Of a stretch of 64,000 nt of DNA, positions 44,305 to 53,613 are shown piece after piece. The translations under genes were made by a program, and so were the position numbers. The notes under the pieces were generated by a model, which saw nothing but the letters and a program-made list of their open reading frames with translations, ran no database searches and was not told where the DNA came from. Source of the DNA: Caldifermentibacillus hisashii (lineage in GTDB: Bacteria > Bacillota > Bacilli > Bacillales > Caldibacillaceae); the NCBI RefSeq assembly GCF_027568575.1, contig NZ_JANUVP010000007.1. One strand, written 5' to 3'. The number at the start of each line of letters is the position of its first letter. Positions within the stretch are counted from its first letter, which is position 1.

Positions 44305-47300
44305 ATGTTAAAAGTTGGAGAAATTATCAAAGGTCCATTTTGGCCAGAGATCGTTGAGATAAAAAACTGTGAGAAAATTGATGAAGATCTTTACCAAGTT
44401 GAAGCTATCGGAAGGAAAACAAATAAATATTATGATCGATATATTGAAAAATATCAACTGGAACAATTAGAAACGATTAAACAAGAAGATTCGTTTTTCC
44501 AACCGGAACGTCTTCAACATTATTTACAATATTATATTTTAAAAACCGAAGAACGTTATTCGCAATCAAGAGCTAGGGGAAACAAAAAAATTATTCCGCT
44601 TCCCCATCAAATTGAAGCCGTATACAGCCGAATGTTGCAGTCTCCACAAGTACGATATTTACTTGCAGACGACCCGGGCGCAGGAAAAACAATTATGTCC
44701 GGAATGTTAATCCGAGAATTATTAGCAAGGGGCAGAGCGGAAAGGATTTTAATTCTTGTACCCCCTCTTGTATTAAAACAATGGCAAGAGGAACTAAAGG
44801 AAAAGTTTGGCGAAGAATTTATCATCGTTAATCGAAACTTTTTAAATATCTCAAACGAAATCAATCCTTTTGAAACCTACGATAAAATCATTACTTCTTT
44901 ATATTGGGCGGCAAGGGACGAAATTAAATCCCTCATCTTAAAAAGTCGGTTTGATTTAGTGATCGTGGATGAGGCGCATAAAATGGCGGCATATACAAGG
45001 GGAACAAAAAAGCGAAAAGTTCAGCGTACAAAAATATTTCAATTAGGCGAGGCGTTACTTAGCCATACGGAACATTGTTTACTTTTAACTGCTACGCCGC
45101 ATAAAGGGGATAAAGAAAACTTTTGCCACTTAATGAGTTTAATTGACCATGATATTTTTTCCCATCTAAACAACGGAGAATCCATGTATGAAAAAAGCAA
45201 TCCATTTATTATTAGAAGATTGAAAGAATCGATGGTCAATTTTGATGGAACGCCGTTATTTCCTAAAAGAACGACGAAAACCATTACTTTTGACCTGAGT
45301 CCGGAAGAAAAAGAAATTTATGATAAAGTGACGGAATATGTTCGTTATCACTTTAACCGGTCCAAACAAAATAACAATCAGAATGTTACGTTTGCGATGA
45401 TGATTTTGCAGCGTCGGTTAAGTTCTTCTTTGGATGCTATTTATCTGTCATTAGTAAGAAGAAAAGAGAAATTAGAAGAACTTTTATACAAAAAACAAAA
45501 AAATCAACAAGTTGAAGTTCATGATTTTGACGAATTGGCTGCAGATGAGCAGGAAGAAGTAGAGGCACAATTGGAAGGTGAAACAGAAACTTTAGATTTG
45601 CACGAATTACAATTAGAAATTGATCAATTGACTGTTTTAATTGATAAAATCAATATACTTCGGCAAAAGGACATTGAAAGAAAATATATAGAGCTTGAAA
45701 AAACGCTATTTGGTCCAAATGGATTATTAGCGCAAGGTGAAAAGTTATTAATTTTTACTGAGTCAAAAGATACTTTGTATTATTTGGAGAGGAAGCTGTT
45801 GGCTCACGTTCCGGAAGTGGCGAAAATTGTAGGTGGTTTTTCAATGGACCAAAGGCGTGCAGAGGTTGAGAAATTCCGTAATCATGTACAAATCATGTTG
45901 GCAACGGATGCAGGCGGCGAATCCATTAACCTCCAGTTTTGTAATCAAATGATCAATTACGATATTCCTTGGAACCCGAACCGGCTAGAACAAAGGATGG
46001 GGCGTATCCATCGAATCGGTCAAAAAAATGAAGTATTTGTCTTTAATTTGGTGGCCGGAAATACAAGGGAAGGCGATGTGTTAATTCGGTTATTGGAAAA
46101 AATGGAACAAATGCGTACAGATTTAGGTCAAGAACAAGTTTATGATTTTATCGGTGACGTGTTAAGAGAACAAGGAGTAGATTTGGCCACACTTATGGAA
46201 GAATCGATTAGCGGACGAGAAAACTTAGATGAATTGATTGCAAAAATGGAAAAAACTTTGTCAGATGAACATAAGCGTTTAATTGAATTGGCCAATCGAG
46301 AAAGAATGGACGAACAAAGTTTTGATTTACCGGGAATACGAAAAACATTCCAAGAACTTTCAATTAATAGTTTGCCAAAAAGAGTTTACGGTGAGTTTGT
46401 CATTAATCAATTTCAAAATACGAGAATCCGCATGAATATATCCAGTGATCAATCCGTCTGCCGAATCAATCACTTTCCGAAAAATATACGTGAATTAGCA
46501 AAAAAACAACGGATTTTATTAAAAACGGAGCAATCTGTCCGATTTGCATTAAAACCGGATGTTGAAACAGAAGATATTCAACTATTACAAAATGATCATC
46601 CGTTATATAAATTAGCTTTGGAACTTGGGGGTACAGAAACGCAACAAGTCACCATACCGGTGGCAAAAGTCAAAGCAAACGTTCCGGAACGAATTCAAAT
46701 AGAATTGGACCAAGTTAATGTTGTGGATGGAACAGGAAGAGAATTGGAACAGTCACTGATTCTTTTAGGTAAACGGGAATCAGGAGAATGGATTGAAATA
46801 GACCCTTATCTTTTATTTAATGGGAGATTTGAATATATAAGTACAATGGGCATAGAAGATCCTTCGTTTAAACGTGAAGCAATATTACATGCAAGAAAAA
46901 TCCTCCAGAGTGTACAGTTAAAGCGTGATGAATATTTAAACAAAAAAAGTATCTATTTGCGAAAATCTTTTGACCAACAGATGAGAACATTGCAAGAGCG
47001 ACTCATGCAATATCAACAAACTAATTTTGATAATAAAAACAGTGCATTAATAAACCAGACTTATTCCCAAATTGATGATTTAGAAGAAAGAAGTAGAGAA
47101 CGGTTGGAAGAAATCGAACGTGAACGAAGTATTCAATTGCAACCGATTAAAAAAATTTCACAACTTAACTTAGAACCGGCAAAGAGTGATTGTAGCAGAA
47201 TCATCCCGGATGACGTTTTTGAAAATGTAAAACTATATGAATATTCAAACGGAAGATTAAATGTACGAAAAAGAAAAGCGTTTGGACTCGTTGATTTTAC

Positions 47301-47478
47301 GAGTGAAACCTCCAACGAGGAAAAACGATATATCATTGTCACAAAGTCCCTTAATCATTTACTTGAAACAATCAGATATGAAGATTATGCGGGAGTGGAA
47401 GAAATGGTATTTATCTATGTCTTGGATCAGCAGCAAAGAATTGTTCAAGAATTCAATTTAATAGAGTTGAAAAGATGA
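44305..47478 (+). CDS. SNF2/HepA-type helicase in the BREX operon
   Basis: A 1057-residue superfamily 2 ATPase. Motif I reads ADDPGAGKT (about 121-129), the DEAH box VDEAHK lies near 220, motif III LLTATPHKG follows, and motifs V and VI (DAGGESINLQFC, then QRMGRIHRIGQ near 565-573) are present. Long charged linkers and a C-terminal helical domain (about 870-940) follow. This HepA/COG0553-like helicase occupies the final slot, where type 1 BREX would have the Lon-like BrxL, and no brxL is present. Helicases (BrxHI, BrxHII) are known in other BREX types, and DrmD of DISARM is similar. It starts at ATG 44305 after GGGGG and ends at the operon terminator. Confidence 0.9.
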   Translation: MLKVGEIIKGPFWPEIVEIKNCEKIDEDLYQVEAIGRKTNKYYDRYIEKYQLEQLETIKQEDSFFQPERLQHYLQYYILKTEERYSQSRARGNKKIIPLPHQIEAVYSRMLQSPQVRYLLADDPGAGKTIMSGMLIRELLARGRAERILILVPPLVLKQWQEELKEKFGEEFIIVNRNFLNISNEINPFETYDKIITSLYWAARDEIKSLILKSRFDLVIVDEAHKMAAYTRGTKKRKVQRTKIFQLGEALLSHTEHCLLLTATPHKGDKENFCHLMSLIDHDIFSHLNNGESMYEKSNPFIIRRLKESMVNFDGTPLFPKRTTKTITFDLSPEEKEIYDKVTEYVRYHFNRSKQNNNQNVTFAMMILQRRLSSSLDAIYLSLVRRKEKLEELLYKKQKNQQVEVHDFDELAADEQEEVEAQLEGETETLDLHELQLEIDQLTVLIDKINILRQKDIERKYIELEKTLFGPNGLLAQGEKLLIFTESKDTLYYLERKLLAHVPEVAKIVGGFSMDQRRAEVEKFRNHVQIMLATDAGGESINLQFCNQMINYDIPWNPNRLEQRMGRIHRIGQKNEVFVFNLVAGNTREGDVLIRLLEKMEQMRTDLGQEQVYDFIGDVLREQGVDLATLMEESISGRENLDELIAKMEKTLSDEHKRLIELANRERMDEQSFDLPGIRKTFQELSINSLPKRVYGEFVINQFQNTRIRMNISSDQSVCRINHFPKNIRELAKKQRILLKTEQSVRFALKPDVETEDIQLLQNDHPLYKLALELGGTETQQVTIPVAKVKANVPERIQIELDQVNVVDGTGRELEQSLILLGKRESGEWIEIDPYLLFNGRFEYISTMGIEDPSFKREAILHARKILQSVQLKRDEYLNKKSIYLRKSFDQQMRTLQERLMQYQQTNFDNKNSALINQTYSQIDDLEERSRERLEEIERERSIQLQPIKKISQLNLEPAKSDCSRIIPDDVFENVKLYEYSNGRLNVRKRKAFGLVDFTSETSNEEKRYIIVTKSLNHLLETIRYEDYAGVEEMVFIYVLDQQQRIVQEFNLIELKR

Positions 47479-47501
47479 AGTCAAAAGAAAAATTCTTTAA
47501 T

Positions 47502-47545
47502 AAAGACTCAAGAATGTTGCCTCATTCTTTGGTCTTATTTTTTAT
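47502..47545 (+). terminator. Terminator of the BREX operon
   Basis: AAGAC/GTCTT outer and CAAGAATG/CATTCTTTG inner helices (47503-47536), followed by ATTTTTT. Confidence 0.8.
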
Positions 47546-47973
47546 CATTTTGGCGGGTTGGACAGTTCACTGATGTTTTTACATTTACGAGTACGGAAAA
47601 TATGTAAAAACTTTAACCTATGTAAAAGTTATTGTTGTAAGTGGAAACCAGATGAGAGGTTTGTAAAAAGTAGAGGTTTTTCGGTACGGGATTTTTGTAA
47701 AAAGTTAAAAGCCGTTTAAATAAATATGTATCTCTTACCAATTTATGGTATCAGTTTTTTGCACCAAATTCAAGTTAATTTTCATTCGCAAAATGGGGAT
47801 GAATTAGGAGCTGTGAGATACTAATTCTCGGCTTGGAAGGGTGGTTTTTTAATCTCCATAACATTAATTTGAAGCGGTTCTTGGGGGATAAGGGTTATGA
47901 ATTTGTTCATAGGTTTAACTGGGTAGGTTATAATATACCCAGTTAAACTGATGAATCTGTGGTTCAATCGTAA
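47546..47973. other. Gene-free stretch after the BREX operon
   Basis: No gene is seen. Several TATGTAAAA(A)CTTT-like copies occur at 47598-47640. A perfect 13-bp inverted repeat, GTTTAACTGGGTA (47913-47925) with its complement at 47936-47948, lies near the end of the next minus-strand gene. Confidence 0.4.
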
Positions 47974-48114
47974 TCATTTTGCCCGGATAACCTTGTATAT
48001 TGCAATTTTTCGAGAACCATGCGTAGCACCATAATGATGTTGATCTTCTTCCGGTATAGGATCTCCTTGAAGGCAGGAAGCACAAAAAGGACAGAATTCC
48101 TTATTATCATTCAT
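47974..48114 (-). CDS. Small CxxC protein (46 residues)
   Basis: The ATG at 48114 lies after AAGGAGGAGAAGGAG. The product begins MNDNKEFCPFCASCLQGD, with a CPFCASC zinc-binding-like cluster and a histidine pair (DQHHYG). A tail of basic residues follows. I do not recognise the family. It might be a small zinc-ribbon protein of the island. The good ribosome site supports translation. Confidence 0.5.
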   Translation of the reverse strand: MNDNKEFCPFCASCLQGDPIPEEDQHHYGATHGSRKIAIYKVIRAK

Positions 48115-48213
48115 CTCCTTCTCCTCCTTCTTACGTGTAGAAGTTACGTTTAACAACTTTTGTTAACAATATATCACCCAGATGATACAAAATGCAAAGG
48201 AGGAGGAAGATTT

Positions 48214-48393
48214 TTGTCTGTCTTGGAAACCAAATGGCTGCAATACTATTATTCATTAATAAAATCAACAATCGGAAAATGTGAACTCTTTGGAAATAGG
48301 CGAAATTACACCAGATATGTCACAATGGACAAAATCAATCGGTCTTTAACGATTGTGTTTATATGTTATTTTATGATGGCAATTGTAACCTGA
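48214..48393 (+). CDS. Small protein with a C-terminal hydrophobic segment (59 residues)
   Basis: The TTG start at 48214 lies 7 bases after AAAGGAGGAGG, a near-perfect ribosome site that decides the start. The basic, tyrosine-rich N-terminal part is followed by a hydrophobic tail (LTIVFICYFMMAIV). No family is recognised. It is divergent from the CxxC gene. It could be a small membrane toxin-like or regulatory peptide, but there is no direct evidence. Confidence 0.4.
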   Translation: MSVLETKWLQYYYSLIKSTIGKCELFGNRRNYTRYVTMDKINRSLTIVFICYFMMAIVT

Positions 48394-48555
48394 AAAATTT
48401 CTTAATTGTATAGAGATGATTAAGATATAACAAATCACTGGTTAGAATAATTAATGTACCATTCTTTTATACTTACTTTTCCACTTTAACAATAAAATAT
48501 TTGGTGGCCTTTGTTTCCAGAAATTGTTTAACAATTATCGGTAAGGATATTAATT

Positions 48556-48837
48556 TCAGTGGATCGTTGTTTGCAAAACGTCTTGAAACACCATTGTTCC
48601 TTCTTCTGAAAAATAGAGGTAGCGTTCATTATAGCCGAGATAATAAACGTAAAGGCCTTTACCATCATATAAGTTAGCAGTACTTGTTAAATTAGAATAA
48701 GGAATAAATCCCAATTTATTGACTTTTGAACGTGTTGTCACTTCTATTCCTTCTTTTGTTAATTTATGTACTCTAACCTTGGTTGTCTGATTGATGTAAA
48801 AACAAGTTTCATCGGGTTTATTTGACAAAAAAATCAA
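48556..48837 (-). CDS. Uncharacterised 93-residue protein
   Basis: TTG 48837 is preferred because AAAGGAGAG lies 7 bases upstream. The ATG six codons earlier sits on the ribosome site itself. The product is soluble and rich in beta-strand, with paired tyrosines (GLYVYYLGYNERYLYFSEEG). No family is recognised. It stands alone in reverse orientation between BREX and the Gabija-like pair. The 321 bases after it (48838-49158) are A+T-rich with no gene and contain the promoter region of the next operon. Confidence 0.45.
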   Translation of the reverse strand: MIFLSNKPDETCFYINQTTKVRVHKLTKEGIEVTTRSKVNKLGFIPYSNLTSTANLYDGKGLYVYYLGYNERYLYFSEEGTMVFQDVLQTTIH

Positions 48838-49158
48838 AGTTAACTCTCCTTTCATTTAAAAATTTTTCAATAAGTATTAGTGTTACGAGTGATAAGTTTA
48901 TAAATATTTTATAAAATAAATTTTGAATATTCAAAACAAACAAAATAAAATTTTATATCAAGTTTGATTCTCCATTTTTCGCAAGAATATTAAAAAAAGG
49001 AAAAAATGCAGGGATTATTATGAGATTCTGTATTCAAATGAAAAAAGCAGACTGGAAAAATATTTGCGAGACTATGATGTAAGTTAGGAGATACAAGACC
49101 AAAGTCTATGATAGAATATTACTAAAAGTTAAATTATGGTTAAATTGGGGGAGACTTT

Positions 49159-51048
49159 ATGCACTTATCTAAATTAGTTATCGAGGGTTTCCGATGTTTC
49201 AATGAAAAAGCAGAGATACCTTTAAATAAAGGACTTACAGTCATTTTAGGGGAGAATGGTAGCGGGAAATCTGCAATCGTTGATGCAATTCGGTTAATTT
49301 TAAATGATGACGAATTTGGCAAATCAATGGTTTCAGAAAGAGATTTTTGGCACTCATTTGGTAAAAGTAAAAATGAATCTAGTACGAGCTTCCGTATAGA
49401 TATAGAATTTTCTAAATTGAAACCTGTTGAACAAGTTGCATACTTACCTTGGTTAAAAACAGAAGATTTAAGTACAGCATCTTTACACCTAAAAGTGCAA
49501 AATAAAACTAATCAAAATAAACATTACAAAAAAGAGTTATGGGGCGGAAATTCTTCGAGTAGTAGTTTTGAGTGGGATACATATAAATCTATTCAATGTA
49601 CATACTTACCGCCTTTAAGAGATGCTGAACACCGACTTAGAGATGTAAGGGGATCAAGATTAGCTCGTTTAATTACAAAAATAGAACCAGAAAACAGTGC
49701 AAAAGAACGTTTAGTGGAAACAGTTAAACAAAATAATCAACAATTGCTAAAAGACGAACTAATTGTAAAAGTGAAAACTAACATTAAATCACGTTTAGTA
49801 GAGACATTGGGAGAAAAACTTGCTCAAGATATAAGTATTTCTTTTTCAGATACACGATTTGAGAGAATAATTGAAAATCTAAAACTATTATTTTATCCAT
49901 TTCTGGATGATAGCACGTCAATAGATGAATTTAGAGAACTATCTGAGAATAGTTTAGGATATAACAATTTAATATATTTGGCTACGGTTCTTGCTGAATT
50001 AGAGGATGTAAATGAACAAGAGATATCTTGTAAAATCTTACTCATCGAGGAACCTGAAGCGCACCTTCACCCACAACTTCAGACGAAACTTCTTGAATAT
50101 ATTGAGAAACAGGCAAAACTTAAAGGTGTTCAAGTCATAGTTACTACACATTCCCCCACAATAGCAGCATCAATAGATCTTGATAATATACTTGTTGTTA
50201 ATAAAACCGAATTAAATAGAAGTCCTGTAATAGTACCTTTAACAAATGTGGGACTAACACCGAAACAAAAATTTTTTTTACAAAGATGGATGGACATCAC
50301 TAAATCAACTTTACTTTTCGCAAGGGGGATTATTCTAGTTGAGGGAATTGCAGAGGCATTAGTAATCCCAGAGTTAGCAAAAAGGGTTTTACACAAACAT
50401 TTAGCTTCAAAGGATAGAATATCAGAGTACTCGTTGGAAGAATATAGCGTTTCAATAATAAATATGGGAGGCGTATATTTTGAATCATTCTTTCAGTTAT
50501 TTATAAATGCTGAAAAAAGGGGAGAGGGTATCCCAATTAGATGCGCCGGAATAACTGACTGTGATCCTGATAAGGATTCGACTCCGTATAATGGTAAAGA
50601 ATGTGATTGTAAGAATCCAGCTTTAAAGCTAAAAACAAAAATAAATAATAGCAAGTATTGTCGTTTATACAGCAATTTAAAAACTTTTGAATATGACTTA
50701 GCTCTAGCCGAGGGGAATTTTCCTATAATGGCCAATACTCTTCTTGAAATCATAGAAACTGATGGACCTACTAAAAAACAAATAAAAGAATACATAAGAT
50801 TATTTCCAGATGCTCCTGTTAGTGAAAAAGCTAAAATGGCTAAATATTTATTAGATAAAATAGATGATTCCAATATTTGTGGCAAAGGGGTTTTCTCTCA
50901 ACAATTGGCTTATAAACTCGCAAATAATGAAATTGAATTCTCTGTTCCTGAATATATTGAAAAAGCAATTTTATGGGCATGTAAGCTTGAAGGTGATGGG
51001 GGGAATAAAGGTGGGGAATCAAATACTGTTGAAAAATCAAACGAATAA
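49159..51048 (+). CDS. gajA: GajA-like OLD-family ATPase/nuclease (Gabija)
   Basis: A 629-residue protein with an N-terminal ABC-type ATPase split by insertions: Walker A GENGSGKSA at 31-39, Walker B LLIEEPEAHLHP from about 295 and an H-loop THSPT. A C-terminal Toprim nuclease domain follows, with the acidic motif LVEGIAEALVIP (E395) and TDCDPD (D467, D469). This is the OLD class 2 layout. It directly overlaps a UvrD-type helicase gene, the pairing that defines Gabija. In Gabija, GajA cuts DNA when nucleotide levels fall during infection. The ATG lies 8 bases after TGGGGGAG. Confidence 0.85.
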   Translation: MHLSKLVIEGFRCFNEKAEIPLNKGLTVILGENGSGKSAIVDAIRLILNDDEFGKSMVSERDFWHSFGKSKNESSTSFRIDIEFSKLKPVEQVAYLPWLKTEDLSTASLHLKVQNKTNQNKHYKKELWGGNSSSSSFEWDTYKSIQCTYLPPLRDAEHRLRDVRGSRLARLITKIEPENSAKERLVETVKQNNQQLLKDELIVKVKTNIKSRLVETLGEKLAQDISISFSDTRFERIIENLKLLFYPFLDDSTSIDEFRELSENSLGYNNLIYLATVLAELEDVNEQEISCKILLIEEPEAHLHPQLQTKLLEYIEKQAKLKGVQVIVTTHSPTIAASIDLDNILVVNKTELNRSPVIVPLTNVGLTPKQKFFLQRWMDITKSTLLFARGIILVEGIAEALVIPELAKRVLHKHLASKDRISEYSLEEYSVSIINMGGVYFESFFQLFINAEKRGEGIPIRCAGITDCDPDKDSTPYNGKECDCKNPALKLKTKINNSKYCRLYSNLKTFEYDLALAEGNFPIMANTLLEIIETDGPTKKQIKEYIRLFPDAPVSEKAKMAKYLLDKIDDSNICGKGVFSQQLAYKLANNEIEFSVPEYIEKAILWACKLEGDGGNKGGESNTVEKSNE

Positions 51049-52858
51049 GATGGCACTAATACAATCTGTTTTGAAACATAAAGACATATTAAATATTTCA
51101 TCACAACAAGCTGATTTTATTTTGCAACCATTAAATTATGATTGTTTTCTTAGTGCCTGTCCGGGAAGTGGAAAGACTCATTCAGTTAGTCTAAAATTCG
51201 CCTATGAAATTAATAATTGGATTTCTAGAACAAGTGGTATAGCAGTTCTATCTTTTACTAATAATGCTGCAAATGAAATTAAAAATAGAGCAAATAATAT
51301 TCTTAAAGAAAAACAAGTTGGATACCCTCATTTTGTCGGAACAATTGATAGTTGGATACATGCGTACATTTTTCATCCCTTTGCAAATGAGGTTACTGGC
51401 TATACTGGGGAAAATGATGATTACACTCATAAATTAATACAAGATGGTAACCACGGTCCTTGGATAAAAAAATACAACTATAAAGATATTTCTATTTTAG
51501 ATTATACATTTGATAAAAATGATCAATTAATCTTTATCAGTAAAAAAGAGAAAAGTGACAATAATCCATATGTTGTTAAAGTATTAAAAGAAAACAAGCT
51601 GAAATTTGCTAAAGATGGCTTCGTTACTTATTCAGATATAGAGTATTGGGCTTTTAAGTTATTACAGAAAAGAGGAGACATACTAGATTTAATCGCAAAA
51701 AGATTCCCCTTTATTATTATTGATGAGTGTCAAGATTTATCAGAGATTCAACTTGAGATTTTTGAATTATTAAAACATGCGGGTGTTTCAATTCATTTAG
51801 TAGGAGATTTAGACCAAGCAATTTATGAATTTAGAAATGTATTTCCTGATAAAGTAAGAAATAAAATCAAGTTATGGAGGTTACACCAATTAGAATTAAG
51901 TCTTAACTATAGAAGCGTCCAACAAATTTGTAATGTTATTACAAAGTTATCTGGAAAACAACAAATTGTTGGTATTAGATCTAGTCTCAATAAAAGTTGT
52001 TTACTTTGGGTTTATGATAAAAAGGATGATATGCATAAAGTTCGAGATGCTTTTATCAAGTTGTTAAATAAAAGAAATATAAATATCGATGATGCAGTAA
52101 TCATTGCTAGGGGTTCTTCATTGGTAAATAAAATAAAGGGTTATGAACAAAATAGTAAATTAGATAAGGTCAAGAACAGTATTTCATTTAAGATAGCTAC
52201 TGCAATAGCACATTGGCAATCACCTGATGTTTTTGATAAACAATATGCTATACAAACCCTTGGAAATGTATTAGTTGATTTAGTTTATGATGGTAAAGGA
52301 ATTAAAAGAGAAAATATTAAAACACCATTTGCTTATCAACCCATGGAATGGCGGTTAGCCCTTAAAACCTGTCTCGATAGACTTGTTGAATCTAGTGATT
52401 TTACAAAAAATGATGATTCTAAACAGATATGGAAGGATTGGATAAGAAATGTGTTAAAAAAGGAGTTTGAACTTTTTTGGAATGAATTTAAAGAAGTCAC
52501 ATGTTCATTTAATAATGTATCTACAAGATTAAAATCTCCGAATAAACTTACTGACACTCCTATTTCAAAAAGCTTATTGTTAGGAAAATCAAATGCTGAT
52601 TCAAAAATCAAAGTAGACACTATTCATAGTGTTAAAGGAGAAACTTACAAAGCAGTTTTATTTGTATCTGCGCCAACTAAAAATTCTGAGGGAGGATATT
52701 TTGAACACTGGCTTCAAAGAGATACAGAGGCAAACAGATTTGCATTTGTTGCGTGTTCAAGACCTGAAGAACTTTTGGTATTAGCGATTCCGGAGGATAC
52801 TGAAGAAATACATAATCTTGGATTTTATCAAGATAACATAAAAAACTATTATTCATAG
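51011..52858 (+). CDS. gajB: GajB-like UvrD-family helicase (Gabija)
   Basis: A protein of about 615 residues from GTG 51011 (GGGGGG upstream), or about 602 from ATG 51050. It overlaps or abuts gajA accordingly. Superfamily 1 motifs are present: Walker A SACPGSGKT, motif II IIIDECQDLSEIQ, GDLDQAIYEF, LNYRS, and the C-terminal VDTIHSVKGETYKAVLF and FVACSRPEE. GajB senses DNA ends and activates GajA. This copy is about 100 residues longer than the best-known GajB (near 490), mainly in the region 52.0-52.6 kb, so this may be a divergent Gabija or a related class 2 OLD pair. Confidence 0.82.
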   Translation: MGNQILLKNQTNKMALIQSVLKHKDILNISSQQADFILQPLNYDCFLSACPGSGKTHSVSLKFAYEINNWISRTSGIAVLSFTNNAANEIKNRANNILKEKQVGYPHFVGTIDSWIHAYIFHPFANEVTGYTGENDDYTHKLIQDGNHGPWIKKYNYKDISILDYTFDKNDQLIFISKKEKSDNNPYVVKVLKENKLKFAKDGFVTYSDIEYWAFKLLQKRGDILDLIAKRFPFIIIDECQDLSEIQLEIFELLKHAGVSIHLVGDLDQAIYEFRNVFPDKVRNKIKLWRLHQLELSLNYRSVQQICNVITKLSGKQQIVGIRSSLNKSCLLWVYDKKDDMHKVRDAFIKLLNKRNINIDDAVIIARGSSLVNKIKGYEQNSKLDKVKNSISFKIATAIAHWQSPDVFDKQYAIQTLGNVLVDLVYDGKGIKRENIKTPFAYQPMEWRLALKTCLDRLVESSDFTKNDDSKQIWKDWIRNVLKKEFELFWNEFKEVTCSFNNVSTRLKSPNKLTDTPISKSLLLGKSNADSKIKVDTIHSVKGETYKAVLFVSAPTKNSEGGYFEHWLQRDTEANRFAFVACSRPEELLVLAIPEDTEEIHNLGFYQDNIKNYYS

Positions 52859-53037
52859 CTGATTTTTGAAAATGTTAAGTGATTAAAAGCATTTTTAATT
52901 GTTTGTTTTTGGTGAAAAGATAATTACTATTGTGCTGAAAACAAAAAAATTTGAATAATCGATGACTTAATTATAATATCTGAAGCTACACTTAAGAACT
53001 TTTACTAAAATGATAGTAATGGGTAGGTGAAATTAAT

Positions 53038-53613
53038 ATGGCTGAGAATATTTTTTATAAAAAAGAGGAATTACTAGAACAATTGGATCGGCATTTAGAA
53101 TGGATTAAAAGTTGTGATACTAAAACATCTATTGTCCTTGGCGTGATTGGTATATTTCTTACTATATTTGCATCTGATAGTTCTATTAATATGTTAAATC
53201 TAGTCTTTTCAGAAGCAATCCAAAACCTTAACTTTTCCAATCTTTTATATTTGTTATTTTTTACTTTATCTTTGTGTATTTTTGTGTATGGAGCATTTTG
53301 TTTAATAAGGGTATTGATTCCAAGATTGAGTAAGGAAGTCGAAGTGTATCAGGGAACTTATAAGGATTCATTATACTTTTTTGAAGCTATAGCCAAAAGT
53401 ACTTTCCCTGAATACAAAGAAAAAGTGGCTAAAAGAATAGAAGAAGATGATATAAATGATATTATGTCCCAAATCTTCATTAACGCTAAAATCTGTACAA
53501 TTAAGTACTCGTTATACAAAAAGGGTATTAAATTTTCCTTCCTAGGAATAGCAGGAATATTAATATTGTATGTAATAGGCATAATCTTATTAAAATCAGG
53601 AGGTTTTAATTAA
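53038..53613 (+). CDS. Pycsar membrane effector (PycTM-like)
   Basis: A 191-residue protein with an N-terminal amphipathic helix, a first membrane segment at about 31-46 (SIVLGVIGIFLTIFA), a second at 68-92 and a third near 167-186. This matches the PycTM/DUF5706-type effector, which binds a cyclic pyrimidine nucleotide and is thought to permeabilise the membrane to abort infection. The ATG follows GGGTAGGTG. Its stop overlaps the cyclase ATG (TAATG), so the two are coupled. The effector-first order is the reverse of the cyclase-first order of many described operons. Confidence 0.8.
   Translation: MAENIFYKKEELLEQLDRHLEWIKSCDTKTSIVLGVIGIFLTIFASDSSINMLNLVFSEAIQNLNFSNLLYLLFFTLSLCIFVYGAFCLIRVLIPRLSKEVEVYQGTYKDSLYFFEAIAKSTFPEYKEKVAKRIEEDDINDIMSQIFINAKICTIKYSLYKKGIKFSFLGIAGILILYVIGIILLKSGGFN

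Noticed and set aside
44305..47478. DISARM system based on the DrmD-like helicase
   Set aside because: drmA, drmB and drmC are absent, and the helicase is the last gene of an otherwise complete BREX core.
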